From the NCBI GenBank assembly GCA_946480965.1, contig CAMLMI010000332.1:1-5377 (forward strand): 5,377 nucleotides of DNA, in the 5' to 3' direction. A program made the translations under genes and the position numbers. A model generated the notes under the pieces. The model did no database searches, was not told the origin of the DNA, and worked only from the letters and a program-made list of their open reading frames with translations. Below are positions 4,983-5,377 of this stretch, piece after piece. The stretch is from an uncultured Verrucomicrobiales bacterium. GTDB taxonomy: Bacteria > Verrucomicrobiota > Verrucomicrobiae > Limisphaerales > CANJSG01. Position 1 is the stretch's first letter. Each line of letters begins with the position of its first letter.

Positions 4983-5377
4983 ATGAACAAACACAAGTCA
5001 GCCCCGGCGGCGCGCGCGATCGCGCTGCTGGGCGGCCTGGCCATCGCGGGTGCGGTGCAGGCCCAACCGGTCATCCACGACGTCTATCCCAACGGAGCGC
5101 GACTGCTCCAAGCGACGAACGTCCTGAGCTTCGGCGTCACCGCCGGCGGCGCGGGCATCAACGCCGACGGCATCTCCGTCCGGCTCGTCTCCACCAACAC
5201 CTCCGGCCGCATCGTCGAGGTGACCCTCGCCTCCGGCTCGGGCCTCACGGTCGGCGGCTCCGCCACGGAGCGGACCGTGACCGCGCCCCTTTCCACCAAC
5301 GTCGTCGGCTATTCCGCACGCATCGTCGCGACGGATTCCGGCGGGCTCTCGGCCACGAACACCGTCCACTTCGACAC
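4983..5377 (+). CDS. Secreted protein with Ig-like/cadherin-type N-terminal domain, 3' end cut by window edge
   Basis: 131 complete codons are visible and the frame stays open at the right edge. Residues 1-27 are a clear signal peptide (MNKHK start, hydrophobic AIALLGGLAIAGAV, cleavage after VQA before QPV). The following 100 residues look like one Ig-like or cadherin-like beta-sandwich: opening VIHDVYPNGARLLQATNVLSF (first part at 30-50), a GINADGISVRL strand pair (58-68), and a closing strand SARIVATDSGGLSATNTVHF (111-130). The sequence style (NVLSF... ISV... SARIVATDSGG) is common in large secreted proteins of Verrucomicrobiota, where such modules precede LamG, carbohydrate-binding or PEP-CTERM parts; which of these follows here is not visible. 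It is probably a surface or extracellular protein. It is separated from the metallopeptidase by 180 nt and has its own ribosome binding site, so it is likely a separate unit. No enzymatic motif is seen in the visible part. Confidence 0.85.
   Translation, partial: MNKHKSAPAARAIALLGGLAIAGAVQAQPVIHDVYPNGARLLQATNVLSFGVTAGGAGINADGISVRLVSTNTSGRIVEVTLASGSGLTVGGSATERTVTAPLSTNVVGYSARIVATDSGGLSATNTVHFD

Noticed and set aside
4152..4994. 280-residue open frame on the minus strand
   Set aside because: It is antisense to the end of mntR, the metallopeptidase and the leader region. No motif is present and the sense genes are well supported.

Overview
The window is GC-rich and gene-dense, with seven protein genes and no stretch over 300 bases without one. 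It carries no RNA gene, CRISPR array, insertion sequence or transposase that I can recognise. The content points to a Gram-negative bacterium of the Verrucomicrobiota or a relative, possibly Opitutus-like. The reasons are a PEP-CTERM-sorted surface protein, a secreted subtilase with an Asp-rich loop and propeller-type repeats, an SCO lipoprotein with a CusF-like front domain and a CPxPxFCP copper motif, and an Ig-like secreted protein. This placement is inference from protein style; no marker gene is present.

Layout. Four genes run on the minus strand. Read from position 3896 leftwards they are: a CusF-SCO copper lipoprotein (3896-2964), a PEP-CTERM surface protein (2881-2075), a 70-residue DUF2007-like protein (2055-1843) and a secreted S8 subtilase (1743 to beyond base 1, C-terminus missing). 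Three genes run on the plus strand: an MntR-type metal-dependent repressor (3979-4419), a small HExxH zincin-like metallopeptidase overlapping it by 4 nt (4416-4802), and, after a 180-nt gap, a secreted Ig-like protein that runs off the right edge (4983 onward).

The copper lipoprotein and the MntR gene diverge from an 82-bp spacer, so one short control region sits between a copper protein and a manganese/iron-type sensor. The repressor and metallopeptidase look translationally coupled. The PEP-CTERM and DUF2007 genes are 19 nt apart and may be co-transcribed. Four of the seven products carry export signals (subtilase, PEP-CTERM protein, SCO lipoprotein, Ig-like protein), so the region is largely about the cell envelope.

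I see no clearly novel multi-gene system. The points most worth a second look are the CusF-SCO fusion with a widened Cys pair, the coupled MntR-metallopeptidase pair with no manganese transporter in view, and the uneven use of Shine-Dalgarno sites (strong only before the PEP-CTERM and Ig-like genes). Many long open frames exist opposite the real genes because of high GC; these were rejected.
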